Assembly (NCBI GenBank): GCA_945643825.1
Contig: CALZEZ010000062.1
Span: 1 to 7,422 of the forward strand
Direction of reading: 5' to 3'
DNA length: 7,422 nucleotides
Source of the DNA: an uncultured Lachnospiraceae bacterium
GTDB lineage: Bacteria; Bacillota; Clostridia; Lachnospirales; Lachnospiraceae
The number at the start of each line of letters is the position of its first letter. The stretch's first letter is position 1. The notes beneath the pieces are model-generated. The model was given only the letters and a program-made list of their open reading frames with translations. It was not told the origin of the DNA and made no database searches. Positions 4,437 through 7,422 of the stretch are shown here, one piece after another. The translations under genes and the position numbers were made by a program.

Positions 4437-5145
4437 ATGGTTATGGATAATTATGAACTGGTCTGCTACCAGCAGCCGACTATCTGGCAATTCTTGAACA
4501 AATCAAACAAACCGTTCTAAGCTATGAAGATCTCTGTCAGGAGACCTTCTATATGATTCCAGCCTGTGACACTTATGTTCGTGACTGCATCCTCTGACGA
4601 GGAAATGCTAGACGCATATGAACAGCTACTTCCTCCGACGACATACGAGAGCAACCTGGAGAAATTCGGCTATGTCGACATAAATTCTCCGTCTGCCATC
4701 AATATCTATGCCGATAATTTTGAAAGTAAGGAAGCCATCTCTAAATGCATTGAAACCTACAATTCCACGGTTTCTGAAAAGGATCCGATCCAGTACACCG
4801 ATTATGTAGGCACACTGATGTCCTCCGTGACAACGATTATCGATGTGGTATCCTATGTTCTGATGGCGTTTGTTGCGGTATCGTTGATCGTTTCCTCTAT
4901 CATGATCGGTATCATTACCTATATCTCTGTTTTAGAGCGCACCAAGGAGATCGGTGTCCTGCGTGCAATCGGTGCATCAAAGCACAACATTCAGGTATTC
5001 AGTGCGGAGACCTTTATAATCGGTCTGTTCGCCGGTGCGATTGGAATCGGTATGACTTTACTGCTTCTGATTCCGGGCAATATGCTGATTCACTCTCTTG
5101 TGACACGCCGCGAAAAAGGATCCGGTGCTTGCGCTGCGAAGCTAG
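4437..5145 (+). pseudogene. remnant of an FtsX/MacB-type ABC transporter permease (C-terminal half)
   Basis: It starts abruptly with VMDNYELV, shifts frame to a piece with ILEQIKQTVLSYEDLCQETF (about 4490-4550), then shifts again to the long open stretch 4566-5103. That stretch encodes the pre-membrane domain (NLEKFGYVDINSPSAINIYA), then DYVGTLMSSVTTIIDVVSYV, the first membrane helix and ISVLERTKEIGVLRAIGASK, the signature cytoplasmic loop of FtsX-type permeases, then AETFIIGLFAGAIGIG. After LIHSL the sequence jumps in another frame to AAKKDPVLALRS and TAG at 5143-5145, which is how such permeases normally end, so the last membrane helix has been deleted. Neither the N-terminal half nor an ATPase subunit is present. 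Such permeases are often encoded next to a two-component system, which fits the kinase remnant just upstream. The call is strong for family and for decay. Confidence 0.82.
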
Positions 5146-5152
5146 TAGATTT

Positions 5153-6223
5153 CTACATATTCAGCTTCATATCGCCACTCTTTATCCACCCCTTCTTGCG
5201 CATAAGCACGGATACGAAAAGAGCAATTGCCGCAGGTGCAATAAAATGCAGCAACAGAATCTGCAGAAGCACCTGTACCGGGCTCTGCCCTGCCTCAACC
5301 ATTGTCTGGTATGCCATAATCTGTCCCACCAGTCCTGCGCTTCCCATACCGGAGCCCACCGCATTGTTGGTCATCTGAAATACCATGGTGGAAACCGGAC
5401 CAAGCACTGCACTGGCTACAATCGCCGGAAGCCAGATGATGGGCTTTTTTACAATATTGGGCATCTGCAGCATGCTGGTTCCAATGCCCTGCGCAATCAG
5501 TCCACCCATCTTGTTCTCACGATAGCTTGCCACCGCAAAGCCCACCATATTGGCACAACAGCCTGCCGCTGCTGCTCCGGCCGCAATACCGGAAAGTCCG
5601 AGCGATACGCCGAGTGCTGCTGAGCTGATCGGCAGGGTCAAAATCATACCCATCAGGACAGAAACGACGATTCCCATTAAAAAAGGCTGTTGTTCCGTGC
5701 CCCAGTTAATGATGCTGCCAAGCCAGGTCATAAAGCTTGAAATCGACGGTCCGATCAAAAGTCCAACTGCAGCGCCTGACAATATAGAAACGAAAGGAGT
5801 AACCAGAATATCCACCTTTGTCCTGCCTGCTACCAGACGTCCAAACAGGATACAGACATAGGCCGCCACAAAGGCTCCAAGCGGCTCTCCCGGTCCCGCA
5901 AGGGTAATGACACTGCCACTAACAACGGTTCCCGCAAGCAGCTTCGACGCAAATGCGCCTATCATGCCTGCCGTTGCGGCGGAAATTGTCACGAGCGTAC
6001 TTTCCTTAAACTTAATTGCTACGCCTACGCCGATGCCCGCACCGGTCACAGCCGAAGCCATTTTTCCGATCTGAAACAAAAAGCTACCGACTGTTCCACC
6101 GATCAACGTACCGATCTGCTGGATAATCGTTCCGATAATCAGGGTAGCAAACAGCCCCATTGCCATACCGGCCAAACCGTCAATGAAAATTTCGTTTGCC
6201 CATTTTTTTAGTTTTGATGTCAT
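5153..6223 (-). CDS. PTS EIIC-type membrane transporter (PTS_EIIC_2 / PF13303-like)
   Basis: A 356-residue, very hydrophobic, Gly/Ala-rich protein with about nine or ten membrane segments and short polar ends (KLKKW at the start, MRKKGWIKSGDMKLNM at the end). Recognisable stretches are ATAGMIGAFA (83-92), LAGPGEPLGAFVAAY (108-122), GRTKVDILVTPFVSI (133-147), SSAALGVSLGLSGIAAGAAA (200-219), CCANMVGFA (222-230) and GSGMGSAGLVGQ (290-301). These fit the EIIC-like family annotated as a PTS transporter subunit. No EIIA or EIIB is encoded here, so the phosphate donor and substrate are unknown. The ATG at 6223 is chosen because AAGGAG lies 9 nt before it; a GTG at 6247 is in frame but lacks a site. 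Only 7 nt separate its stop from the convergent permease remnant, so its transcript probably runs antisense into the pseudogene. Confidence 0.85.
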   Translation of the reverse strand: MTSKLKKWANEIFIDGLAGMAMGLFATLIIGTIIQQIGTLIGGTVGSFLFQIGKMASAVTGAGIGVGVAIKFKESTLVTISAATAGMIGAFASKLLAGTVVSGSVITLAGPGEPLGAFVAAYVCILFGRLVAGRTKVDILVTPFVSILSGAAVGLLIGPSISSFMTWLGSIINWGTEQQPFLMGIVVSVLMGMILTLPISSAALGVSLGLSGIAAGAAAAGCCANMVGFAVASYRENKMGGLIAQGIGTSMLQMPNIVKKPIIWLPAIVASAVLGPVSTMVFQMTNNAVGSGMGSAGLVGQIMAYQTMVEAGQSPVQVLLQILLLHFIAPAAIALFVSVLMRKKGWIKSGDMKLNM

Positions 6224-6291
6224 ACTGTGTTTCTCCTTCACACGCACAAGCGACCGTATAGCACACTCGCTTCCTTGAGCTTTTTCATATG

Positions 6292-6320
6292 ATTATAGCT
6301 TAAGAATTGATTTGTGGCTA
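6292..6320 (-). promoter_or_regulatory. promoter of the PTS EIIC-type gene
   Basis: On the minus strand a perfect TATAAT (6292-6297) follows TAGCCA (6315-6320, four of six) after 17 nt. Transcription would start near 6285, leaving a leader of about 60 nt. The leader holds a 6-bp stem, AAGCGA/TCGCTT, around a 13-nt loop (6248-6272), just before the Shine-Dalgarno AAGGAG. The hairpin has no T-run and does not resemble a known antiterminator target that I can recognise. Confidence 0.6.
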
Positions 6321-6358
6321 CTTTTTTTGCATGCGAGAGGGAATAAGAGTCTCAAAAA

Positions 6359-6373
6359 AGGAAAACGTTACAA
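6359..6373. promoter_or_regulatory. weak cre-like site (catabolite control)
   Basis: The plus-strand 15-mer AGGAAAACGTTACAA matches the catabolite responsive element consensus WTGNAANCGNWNNCW at all but two fixed positions. It lies about 40 bp upstream of the -35 of the PTS gene, where CcpA control would make sense for a sugar transporter. Two mismatches and the upstream placement keep this tentative. Confidence 0.2.
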
Positions 6374-6417
6374 AACTGCCTTATTCAGGATAAACGCGCG
6401 AGATATTCTTATATTGC

Positions 6418-7329
6418 TTACAGTAAATCTTTTAAGCCATATAACTCCTTGGAAAACTGATGACGATACCCTTTCTGGACAGTAAACTCCACATGGATAC
6501 CTTCCTTGTTTGCGATCTCGTATAATTGCTTTGCCATCGGAAGGCAGTCTTCATCCTCTGAGCCGCAAAAGATTTTGAGGTCAATGTTCTTTTGCTTGAC
6601 AGCATTCACCACAGCTTCAGCGCGATCCTGCAGAATCGGAATCCATGGGCTTTGCAGAATCATTCTGTCGCAGCAGGCAGGCGTAAAGGCGATTGCCCGC
6701 AAGAGCATATCACATCCTGCAGAAAAACCACCGCATACGATCTTCTTGTAGCCTTCGTTTTGCATTTGCTCGATTGCTCCTGCCACCGGTACATAGGACA
6801 CCATATCATAGCTCCAGCGATACGTTCCATATCCGTCCGGCTCGGCACTTTGTATTGTCTCCAGCTGCCACTGCCTATTTTCTTTTAACAGCGGTTCCCA
6901 GTCGTCTCTTGCAATCTGTCCGTTCTGTGTATTTCCGTGAACCGCCAGAAAAAGCTTGTCGGCATTTTTCCCTTTCCAGGAAAACACCTCTTTTGTTTTT
7001 GAAACTGTGTCTGCGTAACGATTGTCCGAAACGGATTTTAAAGAAATAAACGCAGGGTTGTTCTCTAGCAGCGCAAGATCGTCATCCTCCAGCACCTCCG
7101 GCCGATACCACCAACCCTTATCAAGAATGGCCTTTTTCAGCCATTCCAGTGCTTCATCCGGCAAATCGGCTCCACCTGCTAAGCAGGCAAGAAAATATAA
7201 GGTTTGTGGGCCGTAGTTCTCTGGTCTCCTTTCATATTCTTCCAGTAGATACCGATATGCCTCAGCATATCCGTTCTCCGCAATTGACAAGGTTTCTTCG
7301 AGTAAATCCTCTTCTTTTTTCATATCCAT
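6418..7329 (-). CDS. alpha/beta hydrolase with an N-terminal TPR-like helical domain
   Basis: A 303-residue protein in two parts. Residues 1-100 are helical and acidic with TPR-like spacing (YRYLLEEYERRPENYGPQTL, LACLAGGADLPDEALEWLKK, ILDKGWWYRPEVLEDDDL, LLENNPAFISLK). Residues 120-303 are an alpha/beta hydrolase core. LFLAVHGNTQNG (127-137) contributes the oxyanion strand, and GGFSAGCDML (200-209) holds the nucleophile elbow with Ser203. FCGSEDEDCLP (254-264) carries the acid (Asp259 or Asp261), and GYRHQF (287-292) the catalytic His290. The triad therefore looks complete and the enzyme active, as an esterase or similar hydrolase with unknown substrate. There is no signal peptide, so it is cytoplasmic. 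The ATG at 7329 is taken because GGAG is 10 nt upstream; the ATG two codons later is farther away still. It is transcribed toward the PTS gene 194 nt downstream, which has its own promoter. Confidence 0.87.
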   Translation of the reverse strand: MDMKKEEDLLEETLSIAENGYAEAYRYLLEEYERRPENYGPQTLYFLACLAGGADLPDEALEWLKKAILDKGWWYRPEVLEDDDLALLENNPAFISLKSVSDNRYADTVSKTKEVFSWKGKNADKLFLAVHGNTQNGQIARDDWEPLLKENRQWQLETIQSAEPDGYGTYRWSYDMVSYVPVAGAIEQMQNEGYKKIVCGGFSAGCDMLLRAIAFTPACCDRMILQSPWIPILQDRAEAVVNAVKQKNIDLKIFCGSEDEDCLPMAKQLYEIANKEGIHVEFTVQKGYRHQFSKELYGLKDLL

Positions 7330-7374
7330 TGATCGTTCTCTCCTTCAGATTATCAGAGCTTAAATTATTCTTCT

Positions 7375-7380
7375 ATTATA
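7375..7380 (-). promoter_or_regulatory. -10 element for the hydrolase gene
   Basis: Minus-strand TATAAT is a perfect -10, about 45 nt upstream of the ATG at 7329. The region where a -35 is expected (about 7397-7402) is a run of T on the minus strand and fits poorly, so the promoter may be weak or activator-dependent. Confidence 0.45.
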
Positions 7381-7422
7381 CAAGCAAAATCTCCCCAAAA
7401 AACTAAAACTTTTTAATATTTA

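Noticed and set aside
4161..4490. 109-codon minus-strand reading frame
   Set aside because: It is antisense to the kinase/permease remnants, which are recognisable on the plus strand, and it has no protein-like motif.
5129..5623. 164-codon plus-strand reading frame after the permease remnant
   Set aside because: It is antisense to the PTS gene and rich in His, Cys and Arg; it is a shadow.
6338..6365. Rho-independent terminator after the hydrolase gene
   Set aside because: The GAGA/TCTC stem is only 4 bp long and poorly placed next to the run of A on the plus strand; it is too weak to call.
3266..6373. AACGTTACAA found both at 3266-3275 and 6364-6373, as a shared operator
   Set aside because: A shared 10-mer is expected by chance in a window of this size, and the flanking bases do not agree.

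Overview
The window looks like chromosomal DNA of a gut-type anaerobic Firmicute, most probably a Lachnospiraceae/Clostridia member. The grounds are strong AGGAGG-type ribosome binding sites before nearly every gene, an iron-sulfur and flavodoxin protein set typical of strict anaerobes, a PF13303-type PTS EIIC, and the ruins of a sensor-kinase/FtsX-ABC locus of a kind common in that group. This assignment is inference from gene content; I could not run a search.

Layout. Positions 1-44 hold the possible tail of a plus-strand gene, followed by a strong intrinsic terminator (79-114). On the minus strand, a flavodoxin (647-1135) and a PadR-family regulator (94-660) overlap by 14 nt and form one operon. 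Upstream of the flavodoxin is a tandem array of about 63-bp units (1201-1388). Next, also on the minus strand, come a NapH-like membrane protein with two C-terminal [4Fe-4S] motifs (1435-2181), which has its own good promoter, and a soluble ferredoxin-domain protein (2354-3088). Divergent from the latter is a Crp/Fnr-family regulator (3335-4027). The roughly 245-bp space between the two divergent starts holds a row of five short hairpins, two small leader reading frames, a plus-strand promoter and two palindromes that could be operators.

From 4086 to 5145 lies a gene graveyard. The N-terminal, membrane and HAMP part of a sensor histidine kinase runs directly into the C-terminal half of an FtsX/MacB-type ABC permease, with several frameshifts, a nonsense codon and internal deletions. 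Seven bases later, convergent on the minus strand, is an intact PTS EIIC-type membrane transporter (5153-6223), and upstream of it a TPR-like/alpha-beta hydrolase fusion protein (6418-7329).

How it fits together. The first half is a redox island: flavodoxin, ferredoxin and a membrane iron-sulfur protein, with a Crp/Fnr regulator divergent from the ferredoxin. The regulator-ferredoxin arrangement resembles HcpR/FrdX-type nitrosative-stress pairs, but no hcp gene is present and the link is inference. The second half is a decayed signalling/efflux locus followed by two metabolic genes. The least ordinary material is non-coding or nearly so: the hairpin-row leader at 3104-3252 and the tandem array at 1201-1388. 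On the minus strand each carries a near-perfect Shine-Dalgarno followed by a non-ATG start and a very basic reading frame. They may be members of dispersed repeat families.
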